A stretch of DNA of 64,000 bases from contig NZ_JAAGLU010000015.1 in NCBI RefSeq assembly GCF_010550245.1, positions 62,001-126,000 on the forward strand, written 5' to 3'. Both the position numbers and the translations under genes were made by a program. Shown piece by piece: positions 8,805 to 16,677 of this stretch. Each line of letters begins with the position of its first letter. Position 1 is the first letter of the stretch. A model generated the notes under the pieces. It ran no database searches, was not told the DNA's origin, and saw only the letters and a list, made by a program, of their open reading frames with translations. This DNA comes from Streptomyces sp. SID12501. GTDB taxonomy: Bacteria; Actinomycetota; Actinomycetes; Streptomycetales; Streptomycetaceae.

Positions 8805-9554
8805 TCAGATTCCTCCGTCGACGTTCAGGGTTTCACCCGTGACATATGACGACAGATCGCTGAGCAGGAACAGGACCGGGGCGGCGAGCTCGTCGACCCG
8901 GCCCAGCCGCGCCAGGGCCGTCTTCTGCGCGTACGTCGCGCGCATACCCTCGGCACGCTCGGCGGGCATGGCGTCGAAAGCCTCGGTCTCGATGACACCG
9001 GGGGCGACCACGTTGACCCGGATCCCTCTGCCGCCCAGCTCCTTGGCGAGCGAGCGGGTGAGGCCGATCATCGCCGCCTTGGCCGCGGTGTAGTGGGCAC
9101 GCAGCGGAATGCCCGCGGCGGCACCGCGTGAACCGATGTTGATGACCGACGCGCCGGCTCCCAGTAGCGGCAGCGACTGCTGAATCACGCGGTAGGCAGC
9201 CGTCAGGTTGGTGTCCAGGACACGCGACCACTCGTCCGAGGGAAGCTCGGCAAAGGGTATGTGGCTGATGACACCGGCATTGTTGACGATGCCATCGAGC
9301 TTTCCGTACTTCTCCTTGGACCTCGCCACCAGGGCATCGACCTGTTCCAGGTCCCCGACGTCCGCGCGTACGACCTCATGGTTGCCGCCGGTCCCCTTCA
9401 GCTCCCGGCGCAGACTCTCGACGTACTCGCTGTCATTCACGTAGCAGGTCAGTACATTGGCGCCGGCGCGGGCCGCGGCCAGCACGATGCCGCGCCCGAT
9501 GCCCCTGGAGCCGCCGGTGACCAGAAGGTTCTTGCCCCGAAGTCCGAGTTCCAC
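8805..9554 (-). CDS. Ketoreductase (short-chain dehydrogenase/reductase)
   Basis: A 249-residue classical SDR. The NAD(P)H-binding motif TGGSRGIGRG lies near residue 14. NNAG follows in strand beta-4, then the catalytic Ser in NIGSRG, and Tyr-x3-Lys in HYTAAKAAM. The C-terminus ETLNVDGGI closes the fold. The start is GTG at 9554, 9 bases after AAGGA. It is most similar, by eye, to the ketoreductase half of the adjacent fusion gene, so the pair looks like a tandem duplication. Expected role: NADPH-dependent reduction of one keto group of the nascent polyketide or of a cyclised intermediate. Confidence 0.85.
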   Translation of the reverse strand: MELGLRGKNLLVTGGSRGIGRGIVLAAARAGANVLTCYVNDSEYVESLRRELKGTGGNHEVVRADVGDLEQVDALVARSKEKYGKLDGIVNNAGVISHIPFAELPSDEWSRVLDTNLTAAYRVIQQSLPLLGAGASVINIGSRGAAAGIPLRAHYTAAKAAMIGLTRSLAKELGGRGIRVNVVAPGVIETEAFDAMPAERAEGMRATYAQKTALARLGRVDELAAPVLFLLSDLSSYVTGETLNVDGGI

Positions 9555-9586
9555 GTGATCTGTCCTTTCAGTGGTGCGACGGTGAC

Positions 9587-10795
9587 TTACACACAGCCGT
9601 CGACGTGGATGTTCTGTCCGGTGATGTAGGAGGCCTGGTCGCTGATCAGGAACAGCACGACATCGGCTGTCTCCTGCGGGGTGCCGAGGCGGCCGAGGGC
9701 GGCGAACTTCGAGAAGGCCGCACGCTGCTGGGCGGCCACCTGGGGCGGCAGCTCGTCGAGCGCCTCGGTGGCGATCCGGCCGGGTGAGACCGTGTTGACC
9801 CGGATGCCCTGCGGGCCGAGTTCACGGGCCAGGGAACGGGTCAGGCCGACCAGGGCTTGCTTGACCGCGGTGTAGTGGACGCCGCCGGCCATGCCGATAC
9901 GAGCCACCGTGGAGCCGAGGTTGACGATCGAGGCGCCCTTGCCGAGCAGCGGTAGCACGGCCTGTGTCACCTGGTGGGTGCCGGTGAGGTTCGACTGCAG
10001 CGCCGTGGCCCACGCCGCGTCGGTCAGCTCCGCGTAAGGCGCCGGCGCGAAGTCGCCGGCGTTGTTCACGACCGCGTCGAGGCCGCCGAGCAGCTTGCCG
10101 GCCTGCTCCGCCAGCAGTCGGGCGCCGGACGCCTCGCTCGCGTCCGCCCGCAGTACGTGCTGGGTGCCGGGGAGCGGAGCGAGCTCCTTGGTCAGCGACG
10201 TGACGTGGTCGTTCTCCCGGCGGTAGCAGGTGACCACGTCGGCACCGGCGCGAGCGGCGGCGAGCACGATGCCACGCCCGATGCCACGGGAGCCGCCGGT
10301 GACCAGAATCCGCTTACCCGCCAGGTCCGCGAACGGTGTGCGCCGCGCACGGGCGGCGGCCTCGATCCCGGACTTGATGACCTCCATCTGGACCAGGCTG
10401 TTGCGGTTGATCCGGTCGGTCATGCCCTCGTCGTCGAGCGGGGCCCCGTCCTTCATGTGGAAGTCCTGGGTCCACTGCATCCGAACGCCCTCGTCGGTCT
10501 GGGTGTACTCCCAGTGGATGTTCATGTACTCGAAGGGGCCGGTCTCGACACGGTGGGCACGGACGGTGCGGGTCGCCGCGTCGGTGGTGCGCTGAGAGAC
10601 CCAGCTCCACACCTTGCCGTTCTCGTCCGGGTGCAGAGCGAGCCGGAAGGTGACGGTGGGGCCGTCCTGCTCCAGGATCTCGGCGACGGAGTACTCGCTG
10701 AACAGCTCGGTCCAGGACGCCACGTCGTTCGTGCGCTCCCAGACGAGGTCCATCGGGGCGTCGATGACGACGGAGTTGCGGGTGTGGCCTGCCAT
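9587..10795 (-). CDS. Fused polyketide aromatase/cyclase (SRPBCC) and ketoreductase
   Basis: A 402-residue two-domain protein. Residues 1 to about 145 are an SRPBCC/START-type polyketide aromatase-cyclase of the TcmN/WhiE-ORFVI kind. Motifs are VVIDAPMDLVWERTNDVASW at the start, VSQRTTD in the middle, and the helix DRINRNSLVQMEVIKSGIE. Residues about 158-402 are a full SDR with TGGSRGIGRG, NNAG, NLGS, HYTAVKQAL and a C-terminal NIHVDGCV. The two activities are normally encoded by separate genes. Fusion would couple first-ring cyclisation/aromatisation with ketoreduction. The frame is continuous, so this is not a frameshift artefact. GGAGG precedes ATG 10795, which overlaps the stop of a 10-codon mini-ORF. 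Confidence 0.87.
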   Translation of the reverse strand: MAGHTRNSVVIDAPMDLVWERTNDVASWTELFSEYSVAEILEQDGPTVTFRLALHPDENGKVWSWVSQRTTDAATRTVRAHRVETGPFEYMNIHWEYTQTDEGVRMQWTQDFHMKDGAPLDDEGMTDRINRNSLVQMEVIKSGIEAAARARRTPFADLAGKRILVTGGSRGIGRGIVLAAARAGADVVTCYRRENDHVTSLTKELAPLPGTQHVLRADASEASGARLLAEQAGKLLGGLDAVVNNAGDFAPAPYAELTDAAWATALQSNLTGTHQVTQAVLPLLGKGASIVNLGSTVARIGMAGGVHYTAVKQALVGLTRSLARELGPQGIRVNTVSPGRIATEALDELPPQVAAQQRAAFSKFAALGRLGTPQETADVVLFLISDQASYITGQNIHVDGCV

Positions 10796-10827
10796 CAGAG
10801 TCGGGCCTCCTCGGTACGTTCGCTCAT
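10795..10827 (-). CDS. Ten-codon mini-ORF with its own ribosome binding site
   Basis: On the minus strand AGGAAG stands 2-3 bases before ATG 10827, which opens a frame encoding MSERTEEARL. The stop TGA overlaps the ATG of the aromatase-ketoreductase gene (TGATGG). It could be a leader that couples translation to the fusion gene, or the relic of a deleted gene. In most type II clusters the ACP gene lies exactly here, after KS-beta. Whether it is translated is unknown. Confidence 0.35.
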   Translation of the reverse strand: MSERTEEARL

Positions 10828-10856
10828 GACTTCCTGCCTTCTCGTGTTCGGGCGGG

Positions 10857-12119
10857 TCACTTGGTGTGGTCGGTGCGGTTGCCCGCGTCCACGACCAGGG
10901 CGGAGGTGAATCCGCCGTGGCCGCGGGCGAGAACCACGGCGGTGCGGGCAGCGGTCTGCCGCGGGCTGCCGACGACCAGGTCGAGCCCCAGGCCGGGGGC
11001 GGGGCGGTCGATGCCGGGGGTGTGCGGGATCACGCCGGCGCTCAGACTGAGCAGGGCAGTCGCCACGTCCAGGGGTGCCCCGCCCGCGTACAGCCGGCCT
11101 GTGAGGGTTTTGGGCGCGGTCACGGGCACCTGTCCGGCGCCGAACACCTCGTTGATCGCGGCGGCTTCGGCGTGGTCCAGGTCCGGTGTGCCCGCGGCGT
11201 CGGCGAAGACGGCGTCGACGGAGTCCGCGGTGATCCCGGCGTCTTCGACGGCCCGGCGGATGACGGAGGCCAGGACGGGCGGGCGTCCGGTGCCGGGCAG
11301 CGGGTCGAACCCGGCGGCGTAGCCGAGGATCCGGCCGTAGTGCGGGACACCTCGCTCACGGGCGCCCTGCTCCGTCTCGACGAGCAGCATGGCTCCGCCC
11401 TCGCCGGGTGCGTAGCCGCCGGCGGCCTCGTCGAACGGCAGGTAGGCGCGCGCCGGGTCGTCCGAGGTGGACAGGGCGCCGGTGGACAGCTGGGCCGTAA
11501 GACCGTAGGGGCACAGTGAGGCGTCAGTGCCGCCGCTCAGGACCAGCCGGGAGCCGGTGTCCAGCAGCCGCCGGGACTGGCCCAGCGCGTCCAGGCCGCC
11601 GGCTTGTTCGGCGCAGACGACTCCGCAGGGTCCGCGCATGCCGTGACGGATGGAGACCTGGCCGGTGGTGGCGGCGTAGAACCAGGCTATGGACTGGTAG
11701 GCGCCGACCCAGGCCGGGCCCTGCTGGTAGAGCTGCTCCATCTCGTGCTGGCCGAACTCTGTGCCGCCGGAGGAGCTCGCGGTGACCACGGCCATTTCGT
11801 ACTCGGGCAGCTGCTGCGGGTCGGCGTCCGCGTCGGCGAGGGCCGCCTCGGCCGCGGCCAGGGCGAAGTGGGTGAACCGGTCGGTCCGGTCGATCAGGCC
11901 CCTGGGTACCTGCTCGTCGACCGCGAAGCCGGGCACTTCCCCGGCCACCTTGACCGGATAGTCGGCCGGGTCGAAGCGGGTGATGCGGCCGAGGCCGCTC
12001 TTGCCGGCCAGCACGGACTCCCAGTGCCGGCGGACCCCGATTCCGGTGGGGGCGACCACTCCGAGTCCGGTGACGACCGCCGGGCGCCGACGGCCTTCGG
12101 GTATGCCGAGCGCGCTCAT
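10857..12119 (-). CDS. Ketosynthase beta / chain length factor (KS-beta, CLF)
   Basis: A 420-residue thiolase-fold subunit that pairs with KS-alpha to make the polyketide chain and set its length. The fold is complete, from PAVVTGLGVVAPTGIGV at the N-terminus to GHGGFTSALVV at the C-terminus. The catalytic Cys is replaced by Gln in CAEQAGGLDAL, the hallmark of CLF subunits, which decarboxylate malonyl-ACP rather than carry the chain. ATG 12119 overlaps the KS-alpha stop by 4 bases, ensuring equal translation. Chain length cannot be read safely by eye; the gate residues would need alignment with CLFs of known products. Confidence 0.95.
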   Translation of the reverse strand: MSALGIPEGRRRPAVVTGLGVVAPTGIGVRRHWESVLAGKSGLGRITRFDPADYPVKVAGEVPGFAVDEQVPRGLIDRTDRFTHFALAAAEAALADADADPQQLPEYEMAVVTASSSGGTEFGQHEMEQLYQQGPAWVGAYQSIAWFYAATTGQVSIRHGMRGPCGVVCAEQAGGLDALGQSRRLLDTGSRLVLSGGTDASLCPYGLTAQLSTGALSTSDDPARAYLPFDEAAGGYAPGEGGAMLLVETEQGARERGVPHYGRILGYAAGFDPLPGTGRPPVLASVIRRAVEDAGITADSVDAVFADAAGTPDLDHAEAAAINEVFGAGQVPVTAPKTLTGRLYAGGAPLDVATALLSLSAGVIPHTPGIDRPAPGLGLDLVVGSPRQTAARTAVVLARGHGGFTSALVVDAGNRTDHTK

Positions 12120-13396
12120 GCCGCTGCCTGCTTCCGGCTTTCCGGGCGGCTGAGGATCATGGCGCTCTGGAAGCCGCCGAATCCGCTGCCGACGCTCAGT
12201 ACGTGGTCCATGCGGTGCTCCCGTGCGGCGACCGGCACGTAGTCGAGATCGCACTGGGGGTCGGGGACCGTGAGGTTCGCCGTCGGGGGCACCACTTGGT
12301 GACGCAGGGCCAGTGCGCAGGCGGCCACCTCCAGGGCGCCGATCGCCCCCAGCGAGTGCCCGATCATCGACTTGATGGAGCTGACCGGGATCTCATGAGC
12401 GCGTTGTCCCAGGCTCCGTTTGAAGGCGGCCGTCTCGTGCCGGTCGTTCTGCTTGGTGCCGGAACCGTGCGCGTTGATGTGGTCGATGTCCTGCGGATCG
12501 AGCTTGGCGCGGCGCAGGGCGATCCTGATGGCTTCGGCCATCTCACGGCCGTCGGGCTTGAGTCCGGTCATGTGGAAGGCGTTGGAGCGGTTGGCGAAGC
12601 CGACCACCTCGGCGTAGACGGTGGCGCCGCGCCGACGGGCCGACTCGGCGTCCTCGATCACCATGACGGCGGAGCCCTCGCCCAGGACGAAGCCGTCGCG
12701 GCGGCCGTCGAAGGGGCGGGACGCGGTGGCGGGGTCGTGGTCGGTGTTCGGTGTCGTGGCCTTGATCGCGTCGAAGCAGGCGGAGGTGATGGGTGACAGC
12801 GGGGCATCGGTGGCGCCCGCGATGACGATGTCCGCGGCGCCTTCCTCAATGAGCTGGACGCCGTGGGCGATTGCGTCGAGGCCGGAGGTGCAGCCGGTCG
12901 AGATCAGTGCGACGGGGCCTTCCGCCCGGGCCCGCCAGGCGACTTCGGCCGCCAGTGTGCTGGGGACCATGTAGCCGTACAGGTGCGGGACGCCGTAGGT
13001 GTGGTCGACGAGCCAGTTCCTGCCGCCGTCCGACAGGACCGCGTATTCGTCTTCCAGACCGGTGGTGCAGCCGACGGCACTGCCGATGCTGACAGCGGTC
13101 CGGCTGGGGTCGCCGGCCGCGATGTCGATGCCGCTGTCCTCGATCGCCTCCTGGGCCGCGACGACGGCGAACTGGGCGGCTCTGTCCATCCGGCGTATTT
13201 CCTGGGGGCTCAGGCCTGCGGCCACCGGGTCGAAGTCGCACTCGGCGGCGACCTGGGAGCGGAACCTCGACGCGTCGAACAGGGTGATCTGCCGGGTGGC
13301 TGTGCGACCGTGCGTGAGCAGCTCCCAGTAGGCGTCCCGGCCGATGCCGCCGGGAGCGACGGCGCCGACCCCGGTGATGACGGCGCGACGGCTCAT
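12116..13396 (-). CDS. Ketosynthase alpha (KS-alpha) of the type II PKS
   Basis: A 426-residue beta-ketoacyl synthase. The active-site Cys is at residue 169 in ISTGCTSGLDA. The His motifs HGSGTKQND and IGHSLGAIG follow later, completing the Cys-His-His set. The C-terminus has GSGFGGFQSAMIL. It forms the heterodimer with the downstream CLF and condenses malonyl-ACP units. The gene overlaps the upstream cupin gene by 4 bases (ATGA at 13393-13396). No dedicated KSIII or acyltransferase for an unusual starter is seen in the window, so an acetate starter is the simplest assumption. Confidence 0.96.
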   Translation of the reverse strand: MSRRAVITGVGAVAPGGIGRDAYWELLTHGRTATRQITLFDASRFRSQVAAECDFDPVAAGLSPQEIRRMDRAAQFAVVAAQEAIEDSGIDIAAGDPSRTAVSIGSAVGCTTGLEDEYAVLSDGGRNWLVDHTYGVPHLYGYMVPSTLAAEVAWRARAEGPVALISTGCTSGLDAIAHGVQLIEEGAADIVIAGATDAPLSPITSACFDAIKATTPNTDHDPATASRPFDGRRDGFVLGEGSAVMVIEDAESARRRGATVYAEVVGFANRSNAFHMTGLKPDGREMAEAIRIALRRAKLDPQDIDHINAHGSGTKQNDRHETAAFKRSLGQRAHEIPVSSIKSMIGHSLGAIGALEVAACALALRHQVVPPTANLTVPDPQCDLDYVPVAAREHRMDHVLSVGSGFGGFQSAMILSRPESRKQAAA

Positions 13397-13827
13397 CGAG
13401 GTCCTCCGACGTCCGGGTCGGTGCCGTTCTCGACGAGCGGGGCTTCGGTGTCGACGTGGCCGAGTTCCGGGCGGGGCGCGAGCGGTGACAGGTGGAAGAC
13501 CACCTGGGCCGGCTCCGGACCGGCGTTGACCAGACGGTGGCGCATGTTGATCGGGACCAGCAGCGAGTCGCCGGGGCCGATGACGACGGGCTCACCGTTG
13601 AGGGTGATCTCCAGCTCGCCGGTGACGACGTGCAGGAACTCCTCCGAATACGGGTGGAGGTGCTCGGTGACGTACTCGCCCGGGGCCAGCCGCAGCGTGC
13701 CACCGAAGCCGGAGGTGCAGCCGACCGTGCGCGGGCTGAGGGTGATCCGGATGTCGCCGCCGCGCTTGCGGTTGGGGACGACCTCTTCCAGGTTGACCTT
13801 GGCGGGAGTGGTCGCTGCGGTCGTCAT
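13393..13827 (-). CDS. Cupin-fold polyketide cyclase
   Basis: A 144-residue single-domain cupin. The metal-binding motif reads HLHPYSEEFLHVVTGELE (His, His, Glu pattern), and the second motif GPGDSLLVPINMRHRLVNAG carries the last His. Cupins of this size next to KS-alpha (for example RemF-type and homologues in pentangular polyphenol clusters) are zinc-dependent cyclases. It is coupled by 4-base overlaps to both its upstream TcmI-type neighbour and downstream KS-alpha. Expected role: closure of a middle or terminal ring. Confidence 0.85.
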   Translation of the reverse strand: MTTAATTPAKVNLEEVVPNRKRGGDIRITLSPRTVGCTSGFGGTLRLAPGEYVTEHLHPYSEEFLHVVTGELEITLNGEPVVIGPGDSLLVPINMRHRLVNAGPEPAQVVFHLSPLAPRPELGHVDTEAPLVENGTDPDVGGPR

Positions 13828-14195
13828 CGGCCACCGCCCAGGTTCGGGGTGGACGGCTGGGTGACGAGGGGGCCGCTGTCGGGCGTCCACGAGTAGAACG
13901 GAACGGCCATCGCGTCGCGCGGCTCGCGCCAGTTCGGGTCGTAGGGGGAGATGAATTCCTGCAGCCGGGTGTTGACGTCGTTGTAGAGCGGGTGGCTGCG
14001 CGCCTTGTAGAGGTTCGGGCCGATGTCCTGCTCCGCCTCGACGAGGTGGAAGTACAGGTCGTGGAAGGCGAACAGGGTTCGCCTGGAGACGCCCACGATG
14101 TGCGGCAGGTCGGTGCTGTCCGAGTCTGCGAAGACCTGGCCGACACCTTCGGCGTCGGCCAGGTTCATCCTGGCCACGATCAGTGTGCGGTGCAC
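13824..14195 (-). CDS. TcmI-family type II polyketide cyclase
   Basis: A 123-residue protein with the ferredoxin-like fold pattern of TcmI cyclases. It starts LIVARMNLADAEGVGQVFA, then has DLPHIVGVSRRTLFAFHDLYFHLVE in the centre and the family's WREPRDAMAVPFYSW near residue 90-105. GTG 14195 is preceded by AGGAGGG. It is the first gene of the core operon; an 11-bp-periodic box that is probably the SARP operator lies 48-76 bases upstream. TcmI enzymes close a late ring of a linear aromatic polyketide. Confidence 0.9.
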   Translation of the reverse strand: MHRTLIVARMNLADAEGVGQVFADSDSTDLPHIVGVSRRTLFAFHDLYFHLVEAEQDIGPNLYKARSHPLYNDVNTRLQEFISPYDPNWREPRDAMAVPFYSWTPDSGPLVTQPSTPNLGGGR

Positions 14196-14242
14196 GTTGC
14201 CCTCCTGGCTTCTTCGATCGTTGCTCCACCCTCGTGGGTGGT

Positions 14243-14271
14243 TCTCAAAGCTGTCTTGAAGCGGCCTGGAC
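14243..14271. promoter_or_regulatory. Putative SARP operator of the core PKS operon
   Basis: Three heptamers, TCTCAAA, TCTTGAA and CCTGGAC, are separated by exactly 4 bases each (11-bp period). SARPs bind heptamer repeats with this spacing. The site is in the 92-base gap upstream of the TcmI-type gene and recurs ahead of other operons in the cluster. Confidence 0.55.
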
Positions 14272-14287
14272 CGGCGGCCCGGCGACG

Positions 14288-16165
14288 TCAGAGCCGCAGG
14301 TCGATCCGGTACTCGGTCAGCCAGGTCTCGAGCTGCAGCACCATTTCCATGCCGGCCCGCTCGACCCAGGCGAAAGCGCCCTGCGGGGAGCCGCCCGCGG
14401 TCAGCGCCGCGGCGGAGGTGGTGGCGTCGAGCAGCCCGGCGACGGCTGCGGCGGGGTTGTTGGCCAGGTCGGTGAAACGGCGGCGCACGAAGTCTCCGTA
14501 GGCGGCTTCCTGGGTGGTGGGGTAGGCGCTCTTCCTGCGGTGCAGAACGGCGTCGGGCAGCAGGTCGGCAACCGCGGAGCGCAGCAGGCTCTTCTCGACG
14601 CCGCCGACCCGCTTCATGGCAGCCGGCACGTTGTAGACGTACTCGACGAGCGCCCGGTCACAGAAGGGCGGTCGTAGCTGCACGCCGTGAGCCATGCTCA
14701 TGCGGTCGGCGCGGTCGAGGTGGGTGGGCGCCCATCGGGTCAGGGCGAGGTAGGTGACCTCGCGGGCCCGGCGTTCGGCGGGGGTGTCCCCGTCGATGTG
14801 CGGGACCTCGGTGAGGGCGTCGCGGTAGTGCTGGTCCGCGTAACCGAGGAAGTCCAGTTCCTTGCGCAGCTGTCGGTCGATCATGGCGGTGCCCAGTCCG
14901 CCGGCTGCGGCGTCGTGACCTCGTTCGAAGGAGACCCAGGGGAAGGTCTGCGAGTTGCTGTGCTTGGGGTCGTACGCCCAGAAGTAGCCGTTGAAGACCT
15001 CGTCCGCGGTCTCGCCGGAGAGTACGGCGGTGAATCCTGCCTTGCGGAGCCGGGCGAAGAACTGGATGAGGGAGACGTCCATGTCACCGAGCGGCGAGGG
15101 GGCGTCCTGGCTGCGCAGGGCGGCGGCGTGCACCTCGGGGTCGGTGAGGGCGGCCGTGTCGAGCAGGATCTCGGAATGTCGGGAGCCGATGTGCTGCGAG
15201 GCGAGTGCCGCGAACGGCGCGTCGGGCGTGGAGCGCATCGTCGGGTGAGGCTCGAAGTTCTCGGTGTAGCCGGTGAAGTTGACCGAGAAGCTGCGCAGCG
15301 GGCCGGCGCCGCCGGCGGCGAGGCCCCGGTGGGCCAGGGCGGTCAGGGCGCTGGAGTCGATGCCGCCGGAGAGCATGGCGCCCACGGGGACGTCGGCGCG
15401 CAGGTGGGAGGCGACAGCGTCGGCGAGCAGACGGCGGACGGTGGTGATGGTGTCCTCGAGGCTGTCGGTGTGCTGCCGGGCGGGCAGCGACCAGTACCGC
15501 TGCTCCTGGCTGCCGGGGCGGCGGACGACGAGCGCCTGGCCGGGGACGATCTCGCGCATGCCGCGGAAGACGGCGGTGCCGGGCTTACGGCTGTGTGCGA
15601 ACAGCTCGCGCAGACCGTCGGCGTCGACGACCGGACTGACGTCGGGGTGGGTGAGGATCGCCTTGGGTTCGGAACCGAACAGGACTCCGTCAGGAGTCGG
15701 GTAGTAGCTGAGCGGCTTGACACCGAGGCGGTCGCGGGCCAGCAGCAGTTCCTGTTTGCGTACGTCCCACACGGCGATCGCGAAGTGGCCCTCGAGCCTG
15801 GTGAGGAAACCGGCTCCCCACTCCAGGTAGGCGTGCAGGGCGGTCTCGCCATCGCCGCTGCCGGTGAACCGGTGGCCCTTCGTGGCCAGTTCGCGTCGCA
15901 GCTCGATGTGGTTGGTGAGGGCTCCGTCGAGGGTGAGGACGGCGACCACGGCGCCGCCTTCGGTGGTGTGGACGGCCGGCTGCGCGCCGGTCTTCGTCAC
16001 GTCGAGCAGAGCCAGTCGCCGGTGGGCGAGCGCGGCGTGGCCCTCGGCCCAGATGCCGCGGCCGTCGGGGCCGCGGTGGGCGAGGGCAGCCGCCATGGTC
16101 TCGACGGTCTCGGCCTCCTCGGACAGGTCCCGCTCGAAGTCGACCCAGCCGGCGATCGCGCTCAT
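14288..16165 (-). CDS. AsnB-like amide synthetase lacking the glutaminase nucleophile
   Basis: A 625-residue class II asparagine-synthetase-type protein. The C-terminal half carries the ATP pyrophosphatase P-loop SGGIDSS (about residues 266-272), which adenylates a carboxylate for amide formation. The N-terminal half is a glutaminase-like domain, but it begins MSAIAGW where family members read MCGIAGW, so the catalytic Cys2 is Ser. The usual NGEIYN oxyanion loop is DGALTN. Glutamine hydrolysis is therefore doubtful, and free ammonia or a direct amine donor is likely. Known relatives in aromatic polyketide pathways are FdmV (fredericamycin) and PdmN (pradimicin, D-alanine ligation). It overlaps the upstream reductase gene by 4 bases. 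Expected role: amidation of the polyketide carboxyl. Confidence 0.85.
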   Translation of the reverse strand: MSAIAGWVDFERDLSEEAETVETMAAALAHRGPDGRGIWAEGHAALAHRRLALLDVTKTGAQPAVHTTEGGAVVAVLTLDGALTNHIELRRELATKGHRFTGSGDGETALHAYLEWGAGFLTRLEGHFAIAVWDVRKQELLLARDRLGVKPLSYYPTPDGVLFGSEPKAILTHPDVSPVVDADGLRELFAHSRKPGTAVFRGMREIVPGQALVVRRPGSQEQRYWSLPARQHTDSLEDTITTVRRLLADAVASHLRADVPVGAMLSGGIDSSALTALAHRGLAAGGAGPLRSFSVNFTGYTENFEPHPTMRSTPDAPFAALASQHIGSRHSEILLDTAALTDPEVHAAALRSQDAPSPLGDMDVSLIQFFARLRKAGFTAVLSGETADEVFNGYFWAYDPKHSNSQTFPWVSFERGHDAAAGGLGTAMIDRQLRKELDFLGYADQHYRDALTEVPHIDGDTPAERRAREVTYLALTRWAPTHLDRADRMSMAHGVQLRPPFCDRALVEYVYNVPAAMKRVGGVEKSLLRSAVADLLPDAVLHRRKSAYPTTQEAAYGDFVRRRFTDLANNPAAAVAGLLDATTSAAALTAGGSPQGAFAWVERAGMEMVLQLETWLTEYRIDLRL

Positions 16166-16677
16166 CGGGAGGTCCTCTCGTTCATGACGGATTCGGTGGT
16201 GGTGGTCACGGCCACCAGGGCGAGCGGGATGCCGGTGACAGCGGCCCGGAAGTCGGCCAGGGTGGGCGCGGCGGCGTCGGCGACGATGCCCAGGCGCCGC
16301 TGGGCGGCCTCGGCGCCGTAGCGTTCGTACAGGTCGTGGTAGCCGCGGGCGGTCTGCTCGAGGTCGGTGACCAGTGCGAAGTGGGCAGGGGTACGGCGGC
16401 CACGCCAGGTGATCTCTCCGGATGCCCCGTCGGTGAAGTTGTGGCGCCAGGCGCTGCCGGTGGCGATGAACAGGGCGCCACCGATGCGGTGCACACCCGC
16501 GGGCACGGTGTGCGCCTGACCACTGCGCCGGCCCGTGAAGTGCAGCAGGGCGAGGTGTTCGGCGACCGGGCCCGGGTCGGGCCCGGTGAGGACCGCGATC
16601 ATGCGGGCGTTCGCGGCGGCCCTTTCCTCGGCGCCGGGCAGGACCCGGGAGATGCCCGCTTCGGTACCGGCGTTCAT
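16162..16677 (-). CDS. F420-type (deazaflavin-dependent) nitroreductase-family oxidoreductase
   Basis: A 171-residue protein with the split-barrel pattern of the Ddn/DUF385 family: LLHFTGRRSGQAHTVPAG, then GGALFIATGSAWRHNF, and a middle EITWRGRRTPAHFALV. The family binds coenzyme F420 (sometimes FMN or FAD) and reduces quinones or nitro groups. ATGA overlaps join it to the upstream DUF1772 gene and the downstream amide ligase. In context it may reduce a quinone or enone of the polyketide. Substrate and cofactor are inferred. Confidence 0.75.
   Translation of the reverse strand: MNAGTEAGISRVLPGAEERAAANARMIAVLTGPDPGPVAEHLALLHFTGRRSGQAHTVPAGVHRIGGALFIATGSAWRHNFTDGASGEITWRGRRTPAHFALVTDLEQTARGYHDLYERYGAEAAQRRLGIVADAAAPTLADFRAAVTGIPLALVAVTTTTESVMNERTSR

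Noticed and set aside
12119..12254. A 45-residue N-terminal extension of the CLF
   Set aside because: It overlaps KS-alpha deeply and does not look like any CLF; ATG 12119 with the 4-base overlap matches the family.
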